Of a stretch of DNA of 64,000 bases, positions 45,266-56,739 are shown in pieces. Positions within the stretch are counted from its first letter, which is position 1, and every line of letters starts with the position of its first letter. The notes below the pieces were generated by a model. It had not been told where the DNA came from. It was given only the letters and a program-made list of their open reading frames with translations, and made no database searches. The DNA lies in NCBI GenBank assembly GCA_936450465.1, contig OW388290.1, positions 29,997,457 to 30,061,456 on the forward strand. Direction: 5' to 3'. The position numbers and the translations under genes are program-made. The DNA comes from Gibbula magus. Its lineage: Eukaryota > Mollusca > Gastropoda > Trochida > Trochidae.

Positions 45266-47074
45266 TCCTCCAGCTCTTTGAGTTGGCGTTCTTCCTCACA
45301 GCGGCGTTTCGGACAATTTGATAGTGACTCGGGCGAGTGGTATAGTTGGATTAGGACCAAGTGACATCGATTTCTGTAATAACTCAAGTGGTAGTCAAAA
45401 CATGATTGTCGCCAGCTTCAGGAGGCAGACAGATAGCATCTGTGGCAGACTAGGTGCCACTTGCTAATCTCAGATATAAGGCATATATGTGCTGATTGAC
45501 AGATCAACAAGGCCGGCTCTCAGCGCAAATCTCCTACATTTGATTCATTAACAACCCCTCTATATGCGTCGATACTTAGATATTCAATCAATCGGAAGTG
45601 TTCGGTACATTCGCATTATTTCACTTCACATAGCACTCTGAAAAGCACAAGCAATCCAAGATGCGAAAAACTTAAATGTTAATCCTTTTTCATGATAAAG
45701 CCATTCTTGTTTGAAAACAAAGAAGATGTTATCCAACTGGCATGGACACTGTACATTTGCCTACAGGTTTCTGAGTCCCTATATGAAGAGTGATCCGGTA
45801 ATTATTGCCGTATCGCCCGTAGAGAGCGGATGAAAACAGAGCCGAGTCGGTGTGTTGAGGGGTCGTGGGGCGTGATTCTTTAGATCTCCTCGCATCACGC
45901 CAGCAACGTTTGATCGGTTATGGTCTTCCTAGCCAGAAGCAATTGTTGCATTAACATCATCCTCACTCTTTCTCCGTCCATCATCAAAGATACTGGGAAC
46001 GACTTCTCGTTAATTCAGTTATCAGTAACGCTGTAGTCAATAAATTGGGACATTAAACACAGGTTTTATATCTTACCACGACTCCTATAGTAGGCTTGGT
46101 AATGAACTTGGTATGTCTAGCGCTTGGTGTTAAACAAATTGTATTTGTTACTGTGCCTTCAGTCTTTTTTATACCGTTCTGATTTGCAATTTGTTGACAG
46201 ATAATAGCGTGGTCGTCCTGGCGACGAAGTTAATAATCACATTTCCAAAGCGGAAATAAAGGTGTAATGTTAGTCTGATTATGTGTGCTGATAAAATGAG
46301 AATAACGAATACATGTTTGGAAAGAACTATTGATCATCGCTGTTAAAGTCACTGAACTAAACCTGTATTACACCAGGCTACAAACTACAGAATAAGAGGG
46401 ACATAAACATATTTACATGTGTACAACATACGTTATCAAAGTAAGTGAATGTGGTGCATTGCATAACTATAAATGTAAAGGTTGTGACAGTAATTCCTCG
46501 AATAAAGTAATCATTTATGGTATTAATTAAGGTATTAACTTTGTACCTATTTACGTACATCTCTTATAATTAATATTTGTCTATTTTGAACTAATATGGG
46601 GCATGTAAATAAATATTGAAATTTACCACCAATATCATTGAAATTAACCATAGAACAGTTTATAGTCCCAAGTTACTGCAGTACAGAACATTTCGGAATT
46701 TATTTTTCAAGAGTCTGATTTTTTTTAGACAATTGTAGTAGTTAAACATTTTTTTGGCAATATTGACATTCCCAAATGAAACTCAATCGCAGATCGGCGA
46801 AATTTTTCTCAAGATAGTTTATCCACATTTGTACAAAGATGAATTCTTTGAAATTCATTTTACAGATTTAAATGTCAAATTTGATCGATACTCCGGTTAA
46901 AAGCTATAAGCCCGAAAAACCTAAGTCAAAACATGTACAAATGGGTATCTACCAAACCTGTCATAGACAGTATGGCAGTGATGGTACATGTTTCAGAACC
47001 CTTAAAGTATTTCTCAAAACCCAGATTTCACATCCAAATACAAATATTTGATTGACCATACAATAAAATAAACT
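45266..47074. other. 5' flank of the GPCR gene; no other feature recognised
   Basis: Would contain the receptor 5' UTR and promoter, but no TATA box at a convincing distance or upstream exon could be picked with confidence. GC content is locally higher between about 45240 and 45930 than in the surrounding sequence. AT-rich repeats of unknown family follow. Confidence 0.35.
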
Positions 47075-47167
47075 AACCGCCAAAAGAAACGCTACCAACA
47101 AAAGAGCAAGATAGTTTAATCCACAAATAAAAAATACGACTGAAACATAGTTACATGTTTCGAAGCT
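47075..47167. mobile_element. Diverged relic of the TA-flanked family at 30205
   Basis: TAACCGCCAAAAGAAACGCT resembles the 30-kb terminus, and ACGACTGAAACATAGTTACATG matches a block 60 bases inside it. After the TTAA element that interrupts it (47172-47551) the sequence resumes as AATCTCCTTAAGTAGAC, which again matches the 30-kb copy (30388-30404). Confidence 0.45.
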
Positions 47168-47171
47168 TTAA

Positions 47172-47551
47172 AGGGGCAGTAGCACGTTTTTTCGCTCAAA
47201 TAAGTCGATGAAATGTATTTGAAAAATCGTAAAACACCCTTCTCAAAAATCAAGCTAAATATGAGTGTACAGGGCTCAGTAAAACCATGGGAATCGTTTT
47301 TATCATTCGAAATAATAAAATGGCCGCCATGCAATTTTTTCTTTAAACGCAACACCGTTATTACTACTACTACTACTACTACTACTTCTACTACTACTAC
47401 TTCTACTACTACTACTACTACTACTAATACAGATAATTGGTTTGTGTAATAAGATGCTTTACCCTCTAAAGTAAATTTAAATGGCACAAACTATCATTAT
47501 AAATAGGTAATTTGAAAAAACAAATATTGCAAAAAATGTGCTACTGTCCCT
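47172..47551. mobile_element. 380-bp TTAA-flanked MITE containing a TAC repeat
   Basis: Termini AGGGGCAGTAGCACGTTTTT and the complement of AGGGACAGTAGCACATTTTT, with TTAA at 47168-47171 and 47552-47555. The interior has a (TAC)n run and a GTTTGTG.AATAAG segment. The poly-Val and poly-Thr frames of 123 and 78 codons over this region are translations of the trinucleotide run. Confidence 0.85.
47359..47426. repeat. (TAC)n trinucleotide microsatellite
   Basis: About 22 units with two TTC interruptions, inside the TTAA element. Confidence 0.93.
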
Positions 47552-47555
47552 TTAA

Positions 47556-49599
47556 GAATCTCCTTAAGTAGACAAGATAGGAGAGTGAAATAGGTATATT
47601 TGTTAATAATGTCATAATTTTAATGCATAATTTGGCTACAGAAAACTGTAAAAGATGCTGCAAAAATTATTAATATCCATTGATGAGCCTGTTCTGATTT
47701 ACTAGACCGATACATTTTACTGCAGATATAATTTTAACAACTTGTACCTTTTACTGTGATCTCATTACTGTCGAACAAGATTCTCCTTAAAAGATTGAAG
47801 CAATGATCACTCACTGATTATATAACTTATAATGAGATATAAAGTGTATCTACGTTGACCGTAATTGATTCAAAATTAGCCAGCCCAAACAACCTAATGT
47901 TCTCAAATTAAATCATTCCATGGTGTTTTACCATATACATATGAAGAAAAGTGTAAACAAAAATTTAAAACGTGGTAGGCTGCATTTAGGCGTGAGTTTT
48001 ATAAACAATTTCACTTGCATTCATTAGACCTTTGTACGCGTTGTTAAAGTACCAAATTTCATTCATATAAATATCATGTTACTAATATGTTAAATCAAAG
48101 AAGGTATAAGTTGTATAAACAATCTTACTTGCGTTCATAAGAGCTTTGTTTGCGCTGTTAAAGTGCCAAATTACATTTATGTAAATATCATGTTGCTAAT
48201 ATGTTAAAAGTCCTAGACAATTAGGTCCAAAATGACTTTTACGTTCAGAGTTTCGACTACGTGACCAACAATTAACTGGATTGTCTTCGAAGACTGAAAC
48301 TTGATGATGGCTTGAATGATGTCAATAACAGTCATCCCCATTATGTGTTTCTACATTGGTAAGTAAGGTGTAAGTTAATAAGATTTGACAAACTATGGAC
48401 GTTGGCTATCTTTCCATTCTTGTGAGAAAGCTTGCTTAAATCCCAATGATGATTTATTTCTTTTTGTTTATAAATAAGGGTGAATGTACTTTGACACTGA
48501 CATACATGTATATGGAATGTTCTTTGTTCACTTAATGAAAAAGAAAAAGATATTCATGTTCTTCATGCATCTTTGAAACGCAAAATGTGCATCTGTCTAT
48601 AGTGGAAGTGTTATTGACGTTGTAGTTCAGTCGGGCTGACAAACCAGGAAGCTCTTTTAAATGTCACTGTCAGCCTATAAACGGAGCCTTTGTTGGAATA
48701 CCTGTTATAACTGATGGCGTAATTGGACGAATTTGATGTCGTAGAGAAGACCACCGAAAGTAGTTCAACATGTGCGTGGTAATGAACTTCCTTGTATCGT
48801 TTTAACGTAACCCGTGCGTCCACAACGTTACATGTACATATCTATTATTCGATCACAAAGGACGATTATAATAAATGAGTTGACCACTCCAAGAATAATT
48901 TACAGGCTTGCCCTCATATCACCTACATCTCATACCGCCTACACTAAATACAAATGGTCACTTTTCCTGATGTGTAGAATAGTAAGGTCCATTAAGCCAT
49001 TCGTGACTCAAACATGTCAAAATATTTCAGAAAATCTCCTACTATGATCAATTGTATATATATTTGGAATCATAATGATGCCAATATCATGAAGGATGTG
49101 AGTCTTTTTCTATATTTGTTTGGTAATAAACACAAATCTTAATGAAAAATATGTTACAATGTGCTCGCATTATGCAAAGAATTATGTACATGTATTTTGG
49201 GCCGGTGATCTGTTACTGATTACAATTTCTATCGGTCTAATGATTTGGTTCATTGATATGCATTAATGACCTGAGTAAAATATCAAGAGTCATTTGTTCC
49301 TGTGTAATTATTTCTTTGTTATCACATGGGGGAGAGTTTATATTACATCAGAGTACACATGTTACAACATTTAGGCGATATGGGGTGTAGGCGATATGAG
49401 GACATGCCACTTTAGACTCACATCGTTTTTGCATTGGTTATGATTTGTATTATTAAGCGGATTTGATGTCAAACCGTATATTTTTTCGATCCAAAAAGGT
49501 CAATCTTACATGTCCAGAATTTAGAAAATAATTATGAAAGAACATGAAATAATTAAAATTTAGTTGATACTATTTAGGATTATTTCAATCAAACATAGC
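47556..49599. other. Non-coding stretch with a diverged direct repeat
   Basis: A ~130-bp block occurs twice in tandem: CACTTGCATTCATTAGACCTTTG near 48010 and CTTACTTGCGTTCATAAGAGC near 48124, each followed by GTTAAAGT-CCAAATT and an AATATCATGTT-CTAATATG block. A 70-codon minus frame (48611-48823, containing YNRYSNKGSVYRLTVTFK) looks somewhat protein-like but has no splice or start support. Confidence 0.4.
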
Positions 49600-50398
49600 A
49601 CATAATGAAACAAGAAGACATAGTCCTCAACATCCTCCGCCAGACCCAATACATTGGAACAAGAGCAATAATTCGAGAAGAAATACTTGTGCACTACTCA
49701 TTTTCTTTCTATCAAGGTGTGTATGCCCTCAACACACCAAATTTCGTTATCCTATCTGAAACATTCTCTGAGAAAAGCTGTCCCGTTTGGGGATACGATG
49801 AACAAAGTCCAAAAATTCGGAACAAGGGCAATAACTCCGGAAAATATAATTGCACGCTTCTAATTTGCGAACTCCATCAAGGTATTTATGCCCTCGAGCA
49901 ACACATCAAATTTGGTTATCCTATCTGAAACAGTTTCTGAGAAAAACTGTCCCTTTTGGAAATACGATGAACAAAGTCCAAAAATACGGAACAAGGGCAA
50001 AACTCCGGAAAATATAATTGCACGCTTCTAATTTTCGAACTCCATCAAGGTATTTATGCCCTCAGTCCACACACCAAATTTGGTTATGCCATCTTAAATA
50101 ATTTCAGAGAAACGCTGTCCCCTTTGGAGATACCATGAACAAAGTCCAAAAATACGGAACAAGGGCAATAACTCTGGAAAAAATAATTGCGCGCTTCGAA
50201 TTTTCGAACTCCATTAAGGTATTTAAGAAAAATAATTGCACGCTTCTATCAAGATATTCATGCCCTCAAGCAACACACCAAATTTGGTAACCCTATCTTG
50301 AACGGTTTCTGAGAAAAACTGTCCCCTTTATCTCGGACGGACGGACGGACGGAGCCCAAACCTATATCCCCCTTCCACTTCGTGGCGGGGGATAATAA
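49600..50398 (+). repeat. Pearl-like tandem repeat, about 4 units of ~170 bp, with (ACGG)n
   Basis: Units share ACAAGGGCAATAACTC(C/T)GGA, AATTGCACGCTTCTAATT, GAACTCCATCAAGGTATTTA, CACACCAAATTTGGTTATCC and GTTTCTGAGAAA blocks. After a partial last unit the sequence reads TCGGACGGACGGACGGACGG, then CCCCCTTCCACTTCGTGGCG and GGGGATAATAA. The 107-codon frame at 49605-49928 is a translation of two units (note the repeated 'QGVYAL/QGIYAL'), not a gene. Confidence 0.82.
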
Positions 50399-50571
50399 GT
50401 ATTGTCTCAAACGGAATCGTTTAAATTAACATCTATTAACTTGAAATGAATTTTCAGTGTCACACATTTTGACTTTTATGTTTTGTTGTAAAAGCATGTT
50501 GCAAAACATCAGCTTTAAATAAAGTATACTATACAAAAAAGTGCAACAGCATTTGACTCGTTGACTGTTAA

Positions 50572-51411
50572 AGAGCCATCACGGATGTTGATGAAAATAT
50601 CAAAAATTTTCCAAAAATCAATCTCCGTGAAATAAAAACACTTAATTTTTCCCTAATTTTTCCAACTTAAAATAAGCCGAGAAATAGCATTAATTAGTAA
50701 AGGTGTTTTCCAGTCTAAATATAGATCCAGTCTATTATTTTCAAGCGCAAAGCATTATGGTCTAGCTCACACACAGTAAACAAAGACACGAAAGAATAAC
50801 AAAAAATATGAGCAATGAAAGAAATCGAAATATATAATTTTGTTGGCGGTTATTTATTTACCATTTCATTTAATTATCTATTTGCTACAGATATTGGAAT
50901 AATCGTTTTACCCAACTAGGTATTTTTCTTGAATTTTATAATTAATGAGAGTAAAAATTTGTCATAATTTGCTGGTCTTATCTCAATAAAAAGAACATTA
51001 AACAGGAAATAATTTGTATATTCTCAGGACATTTAGAAACATTGTTTGTAAAGCAATCGTCACATTCAGTAATGTGTGACAAGGGTACTTTGCAAGAGAG
51101 ACACGTGAAGCACATGCAGCATATGGGTTGTTATGGCGACGTGCCCTAGAGGCGAGCCTTCACGCTTCGGAAGCGCTTGCTGTTTGTGTATTACGTATTA
51201 CGCAAAAAAGGGGATTCTGTTTATATACGTCAGATAATCTTAGCGCGCGCTAGTCGAAGTGATACTTCTCTTTGAAACCGAATTGCAATACATTGTCGTG
51301 ATATGAAAATTATTTAACATATGCCATGTTGTAGATAAAAGATTTCTCTGGCGAATGACGTTATAAGTATATTTTCCAAAAAATTGAAATACTAACATCC
51401 GTGATGGCTCT
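50572..51411. mobile_element. 840-bp TTAA-flanked element, complete copy
   Basis: AGAGCCATCACGGATGTT at the left and its complement at the right, TTAA at 50568-50571 and 51412-51415. Inner terminal sequence is also partly inverted (AAAATTTTCC and TTTTCCAAAAAATT). No transposase frame. The GC-richer middle (about 51110-51260) contains GCGACGTGCCCTAGAGGCG and a GCGCGCGC-like run, unlike the AT-rich rest. Confidence 0.85.
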
Positions 51412-51415
51412 TTAA

Positions 51416-52976
51416 GTTATATTTTTGTCAAATCTTATCCATGATATTTCTGTCTCTTCAGCATCCTCAAAGTCAACATTTTATTAGTAAAACATTAACG
51501 TTATGTTTATTTCGTACCATTGTATGATGCATATAAACGGGTTGGCTAAAGATGAGAAGCTATCGCAAGTAATATAGTTTTGCTCTGTGTCTTCATTTGG
51601 AAACCGTACAAAGTGATAATTATGTCATGTTTGTTGAATAAATATGATCCTCTTCTTTCTTTTTTTCTTGATGCTATAAATGTTTCCTAAAACTTGGTTA
51701 AATATTGGCGAAATCAAGGTTAGGAAAAGAAAAATATTATCGAATAATGCAAATGTTTGGATATGGGAGTTATAATCATATTATTATGATTTATCGATAT
51801 GTTGCGTGTGAGACTTCAAAGGTGCGGACATTAACGACCCGAGCAAATTATTCTGACTTGATTATGGATTTCCGTGTCTGCTGTGAATTTGCTTCCTTCA
51901 ATGACGACGAAGTTTAGCAATTTAACATCGGAAATCATTGTCATAACGCATCCGTTGGACACCGGGGATCAAAATTCTATCACTCAATGTTTTCCTTATG
52001 TTACTGTTATTTTACCACGCGAAGTTCTGTTTTCCAATTACACCATCTGCCTCGATGTCTGATGAGATAAGACATTTCTTTTGGTATAACGGAGAATACA
52101 GACTTTATTTTTGCATTGCAAATAATTTTATTCAATATGACATAATCTGTAACGTTTTGGAATAATAACGTTTCTGAAATTTGAATCACAAAACCGTTAT
52201 TCATAGGGAAATGGTTGTAGTGAAACCTGTTTGCATTTACATTTATCCTGTGATTATAAATAGGTTAAGACCCATTTAGATTATACAACTTATTGATTTA
52301 TGTCAACATGTATCAGGTGACAAATTATCCTCAGCTTCCTTAAGTTATGACGTTGAAGTTTGATATTAAGAAGTTGTTATCAGTCATCATTATCGCCACC
52401 GTCGAGCATATTGCAAATTTGGTATATACCCTAACTAGACAACCTTAACCTTAGATAATTGTCAACAGATACACCACACTGTTTAAACTTTAGCCACAAA
52501 CTGAAATTGCGGTTGTTGACCTGAACAACATCTCAAGCCCCATCCCTGCATTCTATAAGCAGATGTCTGACGTCTCAGTTTCCTGTTACATATAATGGAA
52601 TGATTGGGATCAATGCTGTGAAACATCTCTCATCGACAAACCAGAATCCAATATAATATGTCGCCGGTGGGTAAACACATATATATAAGTACAATACAGA
52701 GTCTGTTTCTCTTCCTATTCAAAGCGAAACAAATTTATGCTTGTCGAATGATACCATTCAACAAAGATTACTCAATTCATATCTTGCCTCGTCACCTCTG
52801 CTACAAACTGGGCCATGATACCGCTTAGGAAAGCCCCTAGTGGTGAAATATCTAAATTATTATTTCTTTCCACACACAATTCGTGTCACATTGTCGTTGA
52901 TGTGCGTCTATGTGCGTATTCCAGAAGTCTTGCCTTTGCGTCGGGTACGGGAACAGTCCAATTGCTCAGTTTAATT
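51416..52976. other. Non-coding stretch
   Basis: Frames at 51705-51917 and 51874-52062 overlap and show no motif. Nothing else was recognised. Confidence 0.45.
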
Positions 52977-53124
52977 AAGAAATAGAAGACGAGTTGGCGT
53001 GCTTTATCGTTGAATAAAACATAGCAGGGAGCATAAAACACGAAGGGTGCAACCCTGAGTGTTTTATGCTCTCTGCTATGTTTTATTCTACGATAAAGTA
53101 CAGCAACGGGTCTTCTATTTCTTA
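52977..53124. mobile_element. 148-bp hairpin element
   Basis: TAAGAAATAGAAGAC at the left pairs with GTCTTCTATTTCTTA at the right. Inside, AATAAAACATAGCAG..GAGCATAAAACAC pairs almost perfectly with its complement around an 18-base loop. Sequence at 53300-53360 (ATGTTTTATTGTCTCATAAAGCACGTTGGCG) echoes the arms, so the element may once have been longer. Confidence 0.78.
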
Positions 53125-53772
53125 TATGAAATGCCCTTAAATAGTTAAAAGAGAAAGGAGATAAAATGTTGTTTGCATAAACTATATTTTGAAAATATTA
53201 ATGCCTCCCGTCGTAGAAAACATTCTCTAGCATTGGACAATCAAAGTGACGTAAAATATGACGTCTTTTGCTAAGCGACGCTCTAACTGTCGTCTAAAAT
53301 CACGAGCATGTTTTATTGTCTCATAAAGCACGTTGGCGGTCCCAGTGACCGCCTGTGTTTTATTGCCGTAGGTATCTTATATAATAGCATCGCTGATCGC
53401 ACAACTAACTTTGGTTTTAGCCAATCAGGATTCTTTACTGCTGGTATCGAAAAACGATCCAAAAGGTTATATTACGTGGGAGATTGAGAAAGCATATAGG
53501 AAAAATAACCCATTAAAAGTTTAATTCTTTTCTTAGTAAGATCCCGGTATTCTTTTCGGCAATTTTACAAATGCAACCCTCGTAAATGTTGTTTATAAAC
53601 ATTGAATGACCTTAGCTTTCACTTTGTTATGCTTCATGTTAATGCATTCATTAAGTATTATGGACATTGACTGTATAATTCATATTATCTCTAGCCATGC
53701 TTTCAATAAACAATTGGTGTTTTAAACTATATAGTACAACTCCGTGAGAGTGTAACGAGACGTTAGCGGCAG

Positions 53773-53774
<2 letters not shown>
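53125..53774. other. Non-coding stretch
   Basis: Apart from the arm-like echo of the hairpin element at 53300-53360, nothing was recognised. Confidence 0.4.

Positions 53775-53814
<40 letters not shown>
53775..53814. repeat. Poly(G) run of 40
   Basis: Uninterrupted G tract. Length is likely unreliable in any assembly. Confidence 0.97.
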
Positions 53815-53887
53815 CTTAATATTGGCTGAATTAGTGTTTTATAAACCATAAAGTCCATTACTATAATTGTATAGTGTTTATTTCTTA

Positions 53888-54190
53888 GCAGAGTTCGCCT
53901 TCGGATCAAGAGGTTTGGGTTTCTTATTCCGTCAGGGGCTCGACAACTGTCTGATGTAGATAACTGTTATACTAGCAGCTAAGTTGTGGATGCAATGCTC
54001 TGAACTGCAGCGCAATATACGAGGGGCTCGTACTGCCCACAGTTCGCTAGTTCAAATGGAAGCTCGCAGGTCTTACCGCGAAGCATAGCCATAATGGTGT
54101 TGTTCCTCCCTGCAATAATAAAAGCAGCCGTGATATGCTCTTGAAAGCGGCGTTAAACCCCGTATCAACTCACCTGACCTCACCTCAATA
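53888..54190 (+). mobile_element. Degenerate SINE copy
   Basis: Relic head (TTCGCCTTCGGATCAAGAGG, B box decayed), then body blocks GATGCAATGCTCTGAA, GTTCGCTAGTTC, GCTCGCAGGTCTTACCGC and CTCTTGAAAGCGGCGTTAAA, with a CTCACCTGACCTCACCTC tail. It carries several small insertions and deletions. Confidence 0.8.
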
Positions 54191-56554
54191 AAACAAGTCG
54201 TGTTGAAACTAGCACCACATCCGTTAAAGTACCAGTTGATCGTAATATAGGCCGAATTGTTGGTCTCTAAACTATTCAGTCGATAACTATCGCATCGCTT
54301 TGATTTTGAAGCATAAGTAACATTTCAATGGCCCGAGGATCTAGAAAACGCTTGTATTTCGGAAAATCAGAAGTTGGAGTTTGTCAATATTCACGATTTT
54401 TCATTGCGACTGAAGCGCAGGTCTATCATGCGAATAACTGCTGTTGTAAGTCGTCACACTGTACGTGTCAAACCAGTGGCTGTAAATATCGGAGTCTGTA
54501 GACTCCGCTAACAAAGACCTGAAACTGGTAGTTAGAATACATCAATTGGGCATTTATGTTGTATAACGTACTTTAACTGGTGTTCAGTGAAAACCGGTGT
54601 TCCAACGATAACGGTTTGTTGTCGAACGGTCATTCTGCTTTGTGAAAATCAACGGACAAAAGTGGCGAAAGTATCAACGCTTCTGTCTCAATTGTCGAGC
54701 TGTGCAGTTGATTATAGTGATTAAAATGCTTAAACTTCTTCTTCACAAACATATACACGGCAGGGTTGTGTTTAATTTGTGTTTATGTACAAAACAATAC
54801 ACTTATAGGCTTTCACGTTCATGATTTACACAGTTTCAAATTGACAGTTAAATCATCACTATTACATGACTTAGAATGTTATGGTAGCATCATTCAAAGA
54901 CTCACTAAAATGGTTTCATTACTAAGACACTTATTCAAGATAAAACCACCTTTAGAAAGTAAGATATGCAGTAGTTGTACTGCGTTTTCTACAAATGAAT
55001 TCAATATATAGAGCCAAGTTGCGGTTAAGTTGATGGCATTGTATGGGCATTGCGTAATAAGAGCATGGTATACTGTTACGCTGCAGTTATTAACATTCTT
55101 AAAGTTTTTACTTAATTAAATTACGCCCTGTATGTATTCCATTTTACATTAACAGTGGATCTTAAAATAATATAAACTTTGTGCACAGAACACACATGTG
55201 GTAGTTTCACAATGGTTTCGTGTATCTGTCGCCATGAACTTCGTTGCCGAAATAAAAATTTTGTTATTCTGACTCGCCTACCTACCCTAAGTGATGCAGA
55301 ATTACAATCATACGCCCCGACATGATAGAACTGTGTTGAATTCATATCTTGACGGATACAAAGGTAATTATAGGAGAACGAGTTATCGAGTTGCATTGGA
55401 CACTGATTGGTTCAGTATCATTGTATAATTGTCCCGCTTTTCTACATACATTACTTCACCATTACACCGTGCACTCTTTCAAAAAATATCCATTATCTTT
55501 GTAATTGATGGATGTATCTTGAATTAAAGCATTCCACGATTTCATATTAATTTGATATTTAGCTATCCAATGCAATAACAGAAAATAACCATAGTATTAC
55601 GCACTTCGCCCCTTTATATAAGGAAACCAATCCTCTGTTATGAAAATTAATATGTCGTAATGTTCGAAAATATTGTTAATATTTCTTTTATTATGAATTT
55701 ATAGAACTTAATTCAATAACGCTGACATAACCCCGAGCGTAAAATCTGTTTATTCCATGAGAGCGACAGCGTTCTCGGTTAATGACGCCCACGTGTTGGA
55801 TGTTTGACGTTAAACGATACCCGATGTTAGGAGAAGATCGCGTCACAGGACCAGTCGCTGCGAACAATCCGCAACCTCTCCGGTAACTTCCTGCTAGAAT
55901 TAGCTTGTTCATTCAGCTAATGACTTTGTACTATTGTTGCGGGAGAACTTTGATAATAAAATCATTGGAAAGCTTTCAGATGATCTTTGTAACTTAGCAT
56001 CTGGACGATCATCAGAATATCTGCTTTACGGTTATCACGATTATGATATAATGAAAGGTTTACAGAAAAATCACCAACACAATGTATGTTTGTTGTAGCA
56101 ATGAACACTTTACAAAAATGTTAACATAACGAGATTTAACTGATTAACCTTTTATAATATAGTTTAATATTCATACCTTTTGTACTTTAAGATACTCATT
56201 TGTCATTGTATTTTAACATTATCTTTGTAAAGTACCTATTGCTTTGAATGATTACACCATAATAATAATGGTCCTTATGTACATAACATCATAAGGATGT
56301 TGCAATCCATACCATACAATGATGTAGTAGATAATGGTTGAATGTAGATAACCATGATCAAAAGTGCTTGTTATAAAGTAACCCAATACTAAATTATACT
56401 TTAAACACACTGGTAGTCACGTCATCATTCAATGTAACCTGAGCTTACTTTTGTAAAGCATTAAATTGAAAAACAAACGAATCGTGGAATCGAACGAAAG
56501 CATAGAAAATTAACTTTCTACTATGACGAATATTGATTTAAACTTTGCTGGCAG
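54191..56554. other. Non-coding or intronic stretch with weak coding hints
   Basis: Near 55730-55880 GC content rises and both strands are open (a 73-codon minus frame at 55691-55912; a plus frame ending ...NNPQPL before CCG|GTAACT). The plus frame ends in a phase that does not join the candidate exon at 56555, so no gene model is proposed. Confidence 0.35.
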
Positions 56555-56707
56555 AGAGAGGAAGGGAGCTGTGGAAGGACGACTACAGCAGTGTTAGTGA
56601 TAGGGAAGGGGTCTCCAGTGAATTGGGTCTTGTTATTCCGCTTGTCACTGCTCGCTATGTACGTTCTCGATTCACAGTCTCCCACACCATCCCTTATAAG
56701 CCTTCCG
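56555..56707 (+). CDS. Candidate internal exon, 153 bp, phase 1-1
   Basis: A 3' splice site (AAACTTTGCTGGCAG) ends at 56554 and a donor (CCTTCCG|GTAAGA) begins at 56708. The frame through it is fully open, starting after a split codon with RGRELWKDDYSSVSDREGV and closing with RFTVSHTIPYKPS before a split Gly. Entry and exit are both phase 1, the usual arrangement of extracellular-domain exons. GC content is higher than in the flanks. A stop lies 15 bases before the acceptor in this frame, and a second frame (starting REEGSCGRTT) is also open, which tempers confidence. No domain recognised, and neighbouring exons not identified. Confidence 0.4.
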
Positions 56708-56739
56708 GTAAGATGTTTTCATCGTTAATCATTTCATAA

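Noticed and set aside
47116..47487. 123-codon minus frame with poly-Val, and a Thr-rich plus frame
   Set aside because: Both cross a trinucleotide run inside a TTAA-flanked MITE.
48611..48823. 70-codon minus frame with protein-like content
   Set aside because: Starts at GTG, has no usable splice site at either edge, and matches no family; left as a weak note only.
49605..49928. 107-codon frame
   Set aside because: Translation of two units of a pearl-like tandem repeat.
55691..55912. Open frames on both strands in a GC-richer patch
   Set aside because: The plus frame's donor phase does not join the 56555 exon and no acceptor or start was convincing.
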